The notes beneath the pieces are model-generated. The model did no database searches and had not been told where the DNA came from. It saw only the letters and a list, made by a program, of their open reading frames with translations. 64,000 nucleotides of DNA from Warburgia ugandensis (lineage: Eukaryota > Streptophyta > Magnoliopsida > Canellales > Canellaceae), in contig CP141126.1 in the NCBI GenBank assembly GCA_035236585.1, forward strand, positions 7,453,001 to 7,517,000, in the 5' to 3' direction. The position numbers and the translations under genes are program-made. Below, in pieces: positions 13,617 to 27,205 of the stretch (position 1 is the first letter of the stretch; each line of letters begins with the position of its first letter).

Positions 13617-16600
13617 TATAGTTTTCTTAGAAGATAGAAATTTATTTCTGAAAACAGGACCCATCCAGTGGTTCACTTGTATAACCCTTATAACATTATA
13701 TTAAATGTCCAATATCACAATTCAAATGACTAACTACACAATACAAAAACTTTAAATACAATGTATACCTGTGCGTAGAAGTATTGTTGCTGGATTCCTT
13801 TTGTTGTGTACATCTTCTCTTGTCTTTCTGTATCTGAGATATTGTAAACATAAAACATTAACAATATCTCAGCAAGCTATGCTTGGTAGGGGAGTTTAAG
13901 AAGCATGCTAAATCTTAAGATACATTAATTATTCAATAGTAAGTAGAATATTCATTTCCATAGCAATTAGGTTAAATTTAATTTACAATCTGTTTCATAT
14001 CTCAATAACCCATTTGTAAGCCAAATATCTACATGTTTTCATCATTATTAACAATTCTACCTATTCATTAACCCATATGAAAACATATATGAAACTACTC
14101 CCTCAATCATATTAATATAACAATAATACACATATATGAAGATTGTTAAAGGACATACAAAATTATGAATATAATCAACGTCACCTAATTTGCATTCCCA
14201 GACTATACTGGGTTTCAGAATCATACCCCTCATCATGTAGGGTTCATAATTATCCAGCCTCTGCTGGTATATCAACATAATCCTCATGCCCCTCACCATA
14301 CAGGGTCCACAATCCTCCAGCCATTGCTAGGAAAACGATGTAAGGCATATCATCATGCCGTATCATATAAAGCATCTCATAATGCCATCATATATGCATG
14401 TCCCATGAGCAGAATGCACAACAAATACAATATTTTCCTCTTTGGGTGCCTCACAACTGCCTAACCAGTGTCTCTTGGTAACCCTCAAGGATATGCACCA
14501 TAGTGCACCAAATATAAGGACTACTATGCATGTAGTCAGAATCCGTACAACGCGCCTGAATAACTGCTCAATAATCCACTTATACCATTCTCGATGGAAA
14601 TCACAATATCCATGTCCGCATGGGGAGGACCATGGATGTCACAGTGGCGGCCTTCCCATGATTGCCCAACCCTACTTTTTGCAACACATAGTGCATGGTA
14701 TCCATAACATAATAAATTTTGAAGAGCGGGTGGCCAAACCCTCATAACTCTCCTAGCATAGCATCCCTAGGCCTATGCCTGTCTAAAACAAAACTCTCAG
14801 GCCTCCATGCCCGGATGTAAAATAATCATAATAGCAGGTAATTCACCCGTTCATATATTTCATAACAAGAATAACATCCTCACTTATTTGGTGATAACCC
14901 ACCAAGGATGTATCCTATAACCTAAACTCATACATCATCAATATTGACATGGTACCCATGTACCATAAACATCATTTCACAATTCACATACATAATGTAC
15001 AAGGCATAAGCATCAATTATAACATGCAATTCTTTTAATTAACATTATTTCAATTTAAAGCATATCGAATATCAATCATATAGTCAAGAATAAGATCATG
15101 TTAGAACATGTGTCTTATAATTTAGACATGCTGTCTTAAATTTCCACCTACCTCATGTGATGCGTTCACTGAATTCCACTAGCTTTAATTGCACTCTTCT
15201 TCACGATCGACCCCGTGCGCTTCAATCTCAACTGGTACACATCCCGTCCATATAATCCCTCAGATTACTACTAAGCATGTATTCAAATAGTAGGAGCCTC
15301 TCAGCATGACTTCCTTGAAACTCAGAGCAGTAACCAAGCAGAGGAGCAACGTAACAGTGATAGAGTCTTGATAACTGTTTGATTTCATACAAGAACTCAA
15401 AATCAGCATTAGGCCCTCTATGTGTTTTCAGTCGCTTAACAGCAACGGCCCTTCCATGTTTTAGCTCACCACAGTAATCATTATTGCTGCTGCCATGCCC
15501 GATCATACTAGAATTGGAGAATCTATTGGTTGCTTGCTCCAATTCGAAATAGGAAAATTGGATTATAGTACTAGGAATGGCTCCTCTTTTCCCTCTAAAC
15601 ATGAAGGAAGATCAGTGTATGTATCCTATGATTGGGTTGAAAGGGGAGTTTATATTAACATAAAACTTTGGCATTGAATAGATCTATGGCTGATTAAATT
15701 AGACCCATTGTTCTAGCTTGTGTCTTTATCAGATGGAAAGATTTGTAGCTGCACGGAATATATATCCCTTCGGTGTATATAACATCCAACGGAATAAGAA
15801 AGAAAGAAGTGCTACAGTAGTAAGCACGACACATAGCAAAAGAACATATGCAACAACTTTGCTGGAAATGCGCCTCTTTGCAGTTTTTTGGTGTCTTATC
15901 AGTACCAGATGTGTATTTACAAGCTAAAGCAATTGACACTGTGGATTGAAAAATCAGGGAAGGAATGAAAGAAAACAAAATTTTGAATCTGAAGCAGAAT
16001 GTAGCGAATTCAGGAAAGATTTCAAACAAAAAGAGAAGTAAAGATCAAACCCAAATCGCTAGTGCTGGAAATGGCGAGATTGGAGGGGAGAAATCTCATG
16101 CTGATAGAGGACACGATCATATCTAAATTAGGGCAAGAGAAATCTGAGAGCGGCAAAGATGTTCACCTAGGCAATGTTTTTCCGATGTTTGATTGGTTTC
16201 ACAATCGCCAATGGAAAAAAGGGGTTTTCAGGCCGTAGGTGGCCAGTGGCCCTAGATCGATCGCCATCGGGGTTGCCAAGAACAGAATCCAAGAGAAACA
16301 AAGGCAAACGGGTTTTAACTGGTAGCTGACCAGAGGAGTGAGGGATAGAGAGACAGTGACCTGTGTTGGGGAAAAGAGCACGCTGCAAGTGAAAGGTAGC
16401 CCAGACGACCGAAGATGGTAGGGTTTCAAGGTCGGAAGAACAGATCGTGGGATCTGTTCTTTCTCTCACTGGTGGGAGATCAGAGCAAGGGGAAGCTCTC
16501 CATGCCGATGGAAGATCCGATCAAGGCAGCCCTAGTTTTTGCCCTGGAGAGAGAGAGAGCAGACCCGACATTTCGTCGGGTTTGCAATGTGAGGGGGGGG

Positions 16601-19600
16601 GGGTGCCAATATCAATTTGGCCCCCTCCAGTTAAGTTGTGTGCTTTGGTTTTTTTTTTTTCTTCTTCTTTTAATTACCATATTGCCCTTGATTTCAAAGG
16701 CCCATAACTTCTTCATACGGGCTCTGTTTTGAGCATTCTTTGGCTTGTTGGATTCCGTTTTTCGAGCACTATCTAATGGTTTTATTAGTTCCAAATTATA
16801 CTTCTATAAAAGGATATAAAATTTTGGGGTTGTTATATTTTGTGTCTCTTCCAACGTGAGCAAATTGATACTGTGTCAGTCCTTGTAATGAATCCAGCAC
16901 CTAGTCAACAGATTTCCTAAGGCCCAAGTAAATCCATGACCAGAAGTCCACTGAAAGTTGGGGCAACATGTGGATAAGAAGTTCTAAGAGCCTCCCTCGG
17001 CCTTATATGAACTTTGCCTCCCACTCGACCTCAGTCTATAGCAAACTCATCTCGTGTAGCCAAATCTGGATTTCCTAAAATGACCAAAGTTATATTTAGT
17101 CTACTAATCAGAGGAAGGGACGACCATCCAAGAACAATTTCCCTTAGAATACAATGGTGCCTCACATTCCAAGGTGAAGACACTTGGACCCCATTTGAAG
17201 TCCTTCCAAGGGATAGCACAGTACACTTGAAATTTGTCTTTCTCAAAGATGAATCATTCCATTTGCTTTTGATTTCCTTGGTTCACTTCCTTTAGGGCTG
17301 TTGTTTTACGATTCTACCAAAAAGCTTGAGCTGATAGGAAGTGGGCCATCTATATTTATATCTCTAACACACACCTCATGTGGAAGGCCCTTTTGGGCTC
17401 TTTGCACATGGATTTGATAAATGAGTGGTCTTAAGATTCGAATTCATGACCTTACCGTCAACAAGGCACTAATACCATGTTGCTTTGCCATTCAATCTAA
17501 AGTTTAAGGGTGGGTTTATTTTATTGCGTTTCTTTGGTGTTTTTGAGATATCATGTCATATCTCAAATGTGCAACTTATTTAACATTGATATCTTGGGCA
17601 TATGTAAGATATCAGGTTTATTTAATTGTGATATCTTGGGCATACGTGAGATATCAAGTTTATTTAATTGCAATATCTTGGGCATATGTGGGATATCAGG
17701 TTTATTTAGTAGCGATATCTGAGACATATTTGAGATATCAAGTTTATTTAACATTATCACAGTTGATATGTTTGTTGTGATCATAGATATGCCAACCCCT
17801 CTTTATAATATAAATTTTCATTGTTTCTAGAGAGAGAGAAATCAACTTCAAACCATGATTTTTTAGAGAGAGAAGAAATGGGTGTCTTCACCTTAAAGAA
17901 GCTCACTACATTGGAGAGAGAATAATGCTTGCACTCATGCATATGGACTTTCCATTACATGACTCATGCAAGCTGGCCCACTACGATGGATCTTTGAACA
18001 TTCACTAGGAAAGAGTTGGGATAGATTTCTTGTTGCTAAGAAATCAACGGTGGATCCTGACCACTTGATCAATTGTATTTTGGTATAGTTTTAGTGTGTA
18101 GGGCTGTAGACCACTGTTGCTTGATAGCAACACAAGCAGGCCCATAATCTAGTGATCTTATTCTAAACATTCTTCTATTTAGGCTACTTTTTTGCCAGAT
18201 AAGCTTACACAATCCTTATCCTTTCATTGTTCAAGATTTTTATGCCGTTATTACTTGAACTTTGTTAGCTTCCATTTCACACCTTAGAACAGAGAACATC
18301 ATACTGCACAGTAAGTTTTTCATGAGGAGATTGAGCCCGCAATTGGTGACAGTTTAGATCACCGTGATTTCGGACCCACTAATTCTCAAGAGTTGCATAT
18401 CAACCTAGACTATAGTTAGTGATGCTTAACGTTTATGTTGTTAAAGAAAATCCGACGGCCATCACTGATGGGCCCACCTAAAGTAAATTTGAACAGCAGT
18501 TGCTTAAGCCCACCTAAAACATATGAATGGTCGATGTCGATTTACATCTTGTGCTGGTCATCCTTTTGAGGTTGATGAGAATGTGATGATTCTCAATCCA
18601 TATCAATGGCTCTGATTTACCCATACTTTGAGGGTAATTGCATTCTGACTTATTGATGTATTGTTTTTATTAGAAAATATTAAAATATCTATCATAATAT
18701 ATTTCATATATCACCAAAAATATCACAAAACATATCTCACATAACCCAGATATCATAAAAAAATATCACAGAATATATGATACATGTCTCAGATATCACA
18801 GGAGACGTCACAGAAGATATGCCAACAGAAACGCCCAAGATGTGCCATCTATATTTATATCTCTAACAAGGCCCACATCTTAGAAGGAAAACATAATGTG
18901 TAGAAAATAACAGGTCACTATGGGGAAGTAGAGCCTCAACCACAACACCCACAGATCATTGCAATCAGCTGTGGTAGAATTTTGAAAGAACAAATTTTCA
19001 ACACTCAATTGCAATTGAGCAATGAAGAGAATGATTGATAGGCACCTCAAACATCTTTCATGTAATCCATCAATCAAGAATGTTTGTTGCCCATGAATAA
19101 AATGTTGGATGGCTAGGATCTTGTGTATACAAGCCACCTAATTTGAAGAGTACACATCCAGGGGTAGTGACATACACACCACTTGTGTAAGTTTTTTCAG
19201 CCAGCTTAACCCACTGGAGCACAATAGAAAGAACTCTGAAATATTGCCTTTGGGACAATGGTTCCAGACCATGCTCTTCCCTCCCTTCCTTTCTTATATA
19301 GTTACCAGACTACAATGTCAACTTATTCGATAGGTTCAACTTCCCTGTCCAGAGAAAAAAAAAGTGCAGCTCAGGTGCATGAAGCTCCCTGTCCAGAAGT
19401 TGTATATAAATATCTCATCATCATCAACACCTTATCCTGAATAGGGATCGATCACATGAATCTTATTACACAATTCCTCTCTATTAAGTTTCATGGATTC
19501 ATTTAGTCTCAAAGTTTTTAAATATTTTCTCACCACTTCTAGCCACGTTCTTTTGGGCCTTCCCTTGCCCTTTTAGAACCTTCGACTTGGATCACTTCAC

Positions 19601-22600
19601 TCCTAACCGGTGCCATTTTTTGTCTCCATTGGACATGTCTAAACCTTCTAAGCCTAATATCCCTCATCTTGTTACCTGTTGGTACTACTTTCCTCTTTAA
19701 CGATCTCCTTTCTTGTCTCGTCACTCGGCCATCTCAACATCTGCATTTCGGCAATGCTCATCCTAAGTACATGTTGTTCCTTAACTGCCCAATACTCTAA
19801 TCTATAGAGCATAGCTAGCCTTATAGCCATCCCATAGAATTTTCCTTTTAGTTTGAGTGGCATCTTCCAATCACACAAAACTACAGAGGCGCATCTCCAT
19901 TTGTTCCAACCCACTTGGATTCTTTGGGTAACCTCCCTCTCAATCTCTCTCCTCTCATGAATTATTTATGCTAAATATCAGAAGTGTTCTTTTACGTGGG
20001 ATTTCTTTGTTATCAATTTTTACTAGTGCTTGACTCCTTGCTAAAATTGCATTCCATATACTTTGTCTTAGTTCTGCTACTTTGAAATCCTTTAGATTCT
20101 AATGCAGCTCTCGAATATGAATGTCAGGTGATATAAAATCATCCCCAGACCTTGTATATGACTGAACACTTGGTCCTTTTCCTATGTCAACCCTACAGGG
20201 TACTTATGAAAGTACCTTGTGACCATAACTCACTCTAAATTTGACATTGCATATGAAATTATTCAGCATACCAGAATATCATGCCATATCCTTGAGAAAC
20301 CACCTCCATAGAATCTCTCGGACATGCAAGCTCCTTTGCCGACTCAATATATTACTATAATAATGCACCAAAGCCTTCTAGCATTGACACAAGGAGTCTC
20401 TCACCTGGTTAACCTCTGTTTGTGTGTGTATGTGTGTCTAACTTTTTTTTAAAAGGAAAACCTTAATGATGTTACTTCTAGGTAGGTCCTCCATATCTTA
20501 TTGTATTGATCTTCTTCCAAATTCACATTGGACCTGTGTAGTCCTTTCCCAAGTTAATTGTTTATTTAATCAATCAAATCTGTTATAAACAGTCACAGTT
20601 ATGGTGTATTGTCTCTTCTATTCATATCACCTGGTAATTAAACATTCTTATTCCATTTTTGTGCAGTCCGACCGTTTCTACAATGCTGGATGGACAGAGG
20701 ATTTACGCAAAGTTGTCAACTATCTTCATCAAGAGTATCCAGGGGCTCCTCTGTTTGCTGTGGGGACGAGCATTGGTGCCAACATTCTGGTAATTCAAAT
20801 ATGTCATTAACTGTGACTTTGCCTCCTGAGGCCAGTGCAAATATTTGAGCTTGTTTGGCTAGACTTGATAAATGTTTCAAGTATTTGTGTGCCAATTAGT
20901 TTTATCATTCTGAAGCTGCAGCATCACATTTGGCAGGGTTAGAAGAAGCCACTTTGTGTTTGAATAGCTACTTTTACTTTGATAATGACTTTACTTGGCC
21001 CCTGTTATATTATATAAATAAATTTGTGTGTAATAACAAACACTAGTAGTCGTGCTTAAGGATGTGGAACCAGTCGAACAATGTTGGACTTGACTATCCA
21101 CACTTGCAAATTACTTTGCCTTTTGTGCATAGTGTAAATTGCCCAATGAGATGAGTGATACCATCAGATTCAGTTAGTAATTGTAAGGCACAATCCACTC
21201 AACCCCATCATTTACGTCTTCCCATATTTAACCATATGCAACATAAAGTATCAACATAATTTCCATTTAGGTCTTCCCATATTTAGCCATATGCACCGCT
21301 GAGTATCAACCATAATTCCCAATACACCACTGATATGTGAAAAGAAATCAACACATGCTAAAAGTGGCAGAAATTGGACTTCTGAAATACATGAGTCCAC
21401 TCTTTTCTTGACATCTTAACCCTCTAAAGTCCTATCAGACTTTTTATGGACATTTTAGTTGGATTAACACTCTAAAAACAAGGATTGAAGTATCAATTAA
21501 TGATTCAAGCCAAACTTGGAAATTTTCTTCTTTTGATGAATCTACTTCGATTATTTTTGTTCTTTTCCAATGATTTACTTATTTTCTGTAAACATCTTGA
21601 AACTGTGTTTCCTGAGGTGTTTTGGTGCTGATTTATGTGTGTGCAAGATCAATCCTTCTTTTCCTATTTTTTCATCGTCTTCTAATGTGTGTTTTTTTCT
21701 CTCAAGACTTTGCTTTTTTTGATGATTTGTTTTGTTACTTGCCAAGTACTTACACAGCAATGTCTTTGTTAGTGTCTATAGTTGGATCCTTGAACTTCAA
21801 GGTAGATCAGTCACTTGTTCTTTTTCTTTTTTTCTGAATTCTTTTGTATATTTAATTACAAATTAATTTTTTGAATAAGAAATTAATTTGGTGCATTACT
21901 TGCTAGAGACCTATATGCTAAGTTTTTTTAAGTATGTTTGTTGCAAGCTCTATGTATGTGTGTGAGCTTGATCTTTTGTTTTATTTTTTATATATAGCGT
22001 CAAATGTTTAATAATAAATTATCAAATATTTGTTTCTTTACTTCCTAGCTACATGTATATGAATATTTTAGTAGCTAGGGCTAGATTCATGTGTTAGATC
22101 TATCTTTTTGTTTCCATTTTATTTTTGTTCTCTTTTGGCTAATATATGAACATACATGTTCATTTAATATGGAGGCTAGACTTGTGCACATTTGTGCTAG
22201 ATCTATTAATTTTTTTCATTTTTCTTGAAAACATGTTAGTAACACTTTACTTGAGAGTTGTTGTTGTGTGACCTTGAGGTCACAGGTTTGAGCCATGGCA
22301 ACAACCTCTTGCAAAAATGCAAGGTAAGGCTGTGTACTATAGACCCTTTGTGGTCCACCCCTACCTTGGACCCCACATATGCGGGAGCTTCGTGCACTGG
22401 GCTGCCCTTTTTTTTTTTCAAATTAAGATAAGATGTGAACATCATAAATTAATGCAGTAGCATTATAGTTGTACATTCTTGATGTTGATTAGTGGTAGAT
22501 TATTAATAAAGTATTTTCTTTGTAGCACATAATGAAATTGTCATGTGGACATTCAGGTGGTACCCAAGTTGCTCCTTTGGTGTTAGGTAGTGAAATGACT

Positions 22601-25600
22601 CTAAAATTGGAAAGTTTCTGAGGATGGATACCAAAGCATTTCTTTGGAACAATGATACCCCTTACGGCATAATTTTGCTGCATTGTTCCATATCAAGGCA
22701 CTGTACATCTTCCATTGCTGATCAACTTTTTTCCCCCAACCTTCATTCTTGACGGTGACTTGGATATTCAACAAATGGAGAACATGAATGAGAGCATGCT
22801 GGACAGAGGAAATTAGGGTAGAGATCAAAATGCTAGGGCAATTTTTTCATTTCCTAATGTTGCTGATTCCGGCTATAGTTGGCAACTTAACAAATAAATG
22901 TCCATTTAACTGATCACTTTCTGGAAATGGTAACCCTGATGGCTCGATGATGATTTAGGACATAGCTCTTTAATCTTCTTCTGCCTCGGGGTTAGACTAG
23001 TTTACATAAGTTGGCCTTAAAATGTCTTTGTGTAGACACCAAATCTAGAAAATGTTTACCTTTAGGGTTGTAAAGTGTTTACTTGTCAATAGTTACTGAT
23101 GGCATGTTTATATTTTCAGACAAGTCGTTAGCCTCTAATCGAGGTTTTACTCAAATTGTATGTGTGCTTAGGAGATTATGAACATTCCATTTCACATTTT
23201 AAATTCATAGAGTGTGATGCATGTTTCTGACATTGATGGTGTGCAAATATACAAGTCATTGATGGTCTGACCAAACTGGCTTTTATCTGTATCTGTAATC
23301 AATTTATAACATCTTCAGGTGCTCAATGTGTCAGAATGGTTTTATCTGAGTTATTAGTAGAATATGGCCTTTCTGGACTTTGCTTTTCATTTGCTTGGCT
23401 GATTGAGTTCTGCTTGTCAACAGCATACTTCACTGAGGATGAAAAACTAGTAACTGTACCACATCTAGATTTTAGTTCATATTGATAACTGTGTTGCATA
23501 ACAAGGGGAAAATCTTTCAGGGATATCCACTAATATGTCAACCAATTTGTGAAGTTTAAACAACAATGCATCATGTTGTTCTCAAAAATGTAGATTTTCC
23601 AATACGTTTGGGATCACTTTAGAAGTTTCTTCATATGTCCAATTGTTACTTGCTTATTCTTCTTTTGTTTTTTCAGTATCTTATTCAGATGACTTACTTC
23701 AGGTTAAATATCTTGGAGAGGACGGAGAGAATACTCCCATTGCTGGGGCTGCATCCGTTTGCTCACCTTGGGACCTTGTGGTGAGTAAAGAATAAGCAAC
23801 AGCACCGATACAAAAAGCTCAATATTCACTTTTAAACAGCAATGGATTTTATTCATTAAAGTTTCATGCATCATTGGTAAATAGCAATAGTTTCTTATTC
23901 AATTTCTCCATATTACTTTGTGCAGTTTATGGCTTTTGCTGCATTAACTACTTCTTAGTTGTGGGAAATTGGTCATAGGTCTTCTTACTTGGATGTCTAT
24001 ATTCTTGGGTTTGTGTGCCATTTTTTGGTTCTCTTGCTACAGTTATGCAGTAGTGTGCTTGGTACCCTACTTCATTATCCAATGGCGGTTAGCACCACAG
24101 TGATGACAGTCCCATCAGATAAAGGAAACAGAAAACCCAACATCTTGTTTTTTTTTTTTTTTTCCTCCTTTTCTTTCCATGGAGTGCTATTAGTTTAACA
24201 TGAAGTTCAGAAAAGGCCTGGTCTGATTTGCATCGTATATGCAGATGATGCATGATTAGCTTATGCTTGGATTCACATGCACATCGACTGAGAACAAAAG
24301 CAGCAACAAATTGTTAATGCACATTCTCCTCTGTTGGAGTTCAGTGTGATTGAGATAACAAGAAAGGTTGACCAGATTTTCCCTTTGTAATCACTTGCTC
24401 ATGACTGGGTTCAATAGGGAGCCCACTGAACACAGAATGACCAAGGAACAAGGGTTGAATAATGCTTAGGATTCTAATTGGTTCATTAGTGAGGCAACAA
24501 CTAAAGTCAGAAGCATCGTTGAAGATAGCTTTTGGATTTTTATCTGATTGAGAAGCCAAATTGAAACAGATGAAGTTCTGAATTGAAGACCTCATTTTCT
24601 TCAAGAACCCAATCTATTAATTGGTTGAAAGAAACAGGTTGCCCTGGATTTGTTGCAAAATACCTCCTCCGTTGATTTTAGAAGTAACATTCTAGATTTA
24701 TTCTGTTATTCTGTTCTTAATTTCTTATTAACATTACTCTAATTGTCTTTTCTTTTTCTTTTTCTCTTCCACCATTTAATTTAATGGACCTTGCATAATG
24801 AAAGAGGATATAAATCTCAAGACCCAAATGTTAAGAAGAAATTGTCTTTATATAGTATCATCAGATCATCTTCGCACTTTGCTAGTTGGCAGTTCCAGCT
24901 GGAAACTTGTTACCGACTTTACCTCTTCGTCTCCACTTATACCAATCTTATGAAAATTAACTTATCTGAATATAAACCATGCTTTGGCATAAGAATAGAA
25001 GCACATGCCAGTGGTGGCTGTGGAATTTCTTCCTGTATAAGTGCCATGATAATACATGTACATGCCAATACAGATCCATCAACTATCTATATCTCCAAAA
25101 ATTAGTTGTTCCCTGCCAAGAATGTGATTCTATCAAGGTTTATACAAATAGCATGGCTTAACTTTCATGTAAAACATGTTACTCAAACATTCTAATTTTT
25201 TACATGATTTTAGAAGCCAAAGTTTCTTTAACATCAGAAGCTTTGGAATATGGTGGCAACTTCCTACATTTTTCATTAGTTTAAATACTAAGAACTTGCA
25301 TATTGGCTACAATGACATTGGTATGGGAAAAATAATGATAACTTAGTCCAACCAGGCATCTACCCCTTTCTATGAAGTTTCAGTGAATGCACCATTTGCA
25401 ACTGCCATGTTCTACCATGCAGAGACCCAAACTTATACATGTTGTTCATTATTAGTACTTTTAGTTAACCTTAAGTGCCCATTTTGCACTAAAACATTAT
25501 TCACTCAAAAACTGACAATTTTGAGATTGCATGGAGTGGATTCTGATACCAGGAGCTGATTACATTCTCAACCAAAAGTAACTCTACTTCTGTGCATACT

Positions 25601-27122
25601 TGGCAGATTGGTGACAGGTTTATAAACCGCAAGCTAGTGCAAAAGCTTTATGATCGGATTGTTGCATATGGTCTTCAAGTTTATGCTCAGTTGTATGTCC
25701 ATCCCCAATTTCTCACCTTATTGTTTAGAATTGAAACTTATTATCCAAATTGAGAGTGTTGTTTCAACTTAAGTAATAATCCTAATAGCTCTGTCAACTT
25801 TGCTTTTACCCGGCTAACATTGCTGACGTAATCTTATGTTGCTTTGGTCTTCCTAGCTAAACTATTTTAGTAGTAACAAGTTCTTGCTGCCTTGCAGACA
25901 TCAGCCCATCTTTTCTCGGCTTGCTAATTGGGAAGGCATTGCTAAGGTCTGCTTCATTCCCTTGTTGGTTGTTGCCTGTGTATTCATTTAAGATTTTTAG
26001 ATCTATCAACATCAGTCTCACTTCTTATAAGAGCCTAATGAAGCTTCTAGTAAAGTTTGCTTTGTTGTATCCCAAAAGGCTAGTGAGGTAGCATATGCTT
26101 TGGCTCTGAAAGTGCTAAGGAAGATTAGTTAAATGATAATTTACTTGCATTACGCCTTCAACATTCTTCCCATTTAACCAGTTATTTCAATTAAGTTGAC
26201 GATGTTAGACATCTACAACTATTATATCACAAACAAGCATAAGATGAAATTTCTGGCTAAATGTTTCTATATCTGAGTGGGTACTGATTACTATGTTTGC
26301 TTTTGCATTTTGGTTTGCACAATGCTTCCTGTTCTGTTGTCTTTTTGATATCTTATTCTCCATAAGTTTGCACTTCACATGTTTAGAAAGCCATTAGGGA
26401 CACATCCTGATACCTATTGCACGGATACAATGGATTTCTGAGTAAATCCTATTCACCTAAGAGTTACATCTTTTTATCATGGATTAGTTAAGCATAAGTT
26501 GTTCCAAACATAAGTTACTGTGATGACCTTCAGTAAATGTATTCATTATTCGGTGTGAGACTATGACACTATAAACTAAAAGATTGGAAGAGGAAAAATT
26601 GCAAGCATTGAGGAATGGTTAAAAAACCCAGAAGCTGCACCCTGGATTTATGATATAAGCAATAAAACCATTCATTCGTGCTTAATAAACAGTAAGCTGC
26701 AGCCTGGATTTAGGAATAAGCAATAAACTCTTCTTTCAGACTTAGTAAAACACTAAAATTCTCAACTCCATCAGCATTCCTTTTACAGTCTCCAAACACT
26801 AATGATCATATGGAGTAATAGACCGTCAAGCAGGCATGCATTAGGAATATGAAGAAGCAGGTCTTACAAGAATATATGCAACTGTTAGTACTAATGCACA
26901 ACATACTCAAAGGAAATAAATGATCACAAAACTAACTAAATGGCACTTAATGCTCAAGTTAAGCACTAAAAGAGGCTTAAAACTAATCTATACTTTATAT
27001 AAAGCTAAGGTCCCCTCCTATATTTTACAGGCTTCTCCAAATAATAAATGTAAAGTTTAAAATAATAGACCTAACATGGCATTGTTCCTCCTCATAAATA
27101 GGAAACAATGGTATGGTGAGCC

Positions 27123-27205
<83 letters not shown>

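Larger units (their letters stand above)
17299..18868 (-). mobile_element. TRIM-like miniature LTR element, one LTR interrupted
   Basis: On the minus strand the short LTR of about 71 bp at 17299-17369 starts TGTTAGAGATATAAATATAG and ends AAAACAACA. The same 25-base start recurs at 18844-18868, and a similar end (GCAAAGCAACA) lies at about 17485. That end is followed by a primer-binding-like TGGTATTAGTGCC, as in Met-tRNA-primed elements. The internal region between that site and the other LTR is only about 115 bp. Flanks AGGGC (17294-17298) and AGGCC (18869-18873) match at 4 of 5. The upstream LTR is split by the 1.3 kb insertion listed next. No coding capacity, as expected for a TRIM. Confidence 0.65.
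12665..20666 (+). other. Intron 5 of the EMB8-like gene, transposon-filled
   Basis: An 8.0 kb GTAAGT-to-GCAG intron. In order it holds a (CA)n run, a long LTR in reverse orientation (13432-16837) with a kinase-gene fragment inside, a TRIM-like element (17299-18868) and a LINE 3' fragment (19413-20113). The parts 12665-13430, 18870-19412 and 20114-20666 show nothing identifiable beyond intronic DNA. Confidence 0.8.

Noticed and set aside
17553..17780. Repetitive 14-residue peptide (WAYVRYQVYL units)
   Set aside because: It is a by-product of the 42 bp DNA repeat, open in several frames on both strands; not a gene.
24341..24680. Open minus-strand frames that together read like a polyprotein end
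   Set aside because: No recognisable motif, interrupted by a stop, inside a hydrolase intron; could be old retroelement DNA, but there is nothing to support a call.
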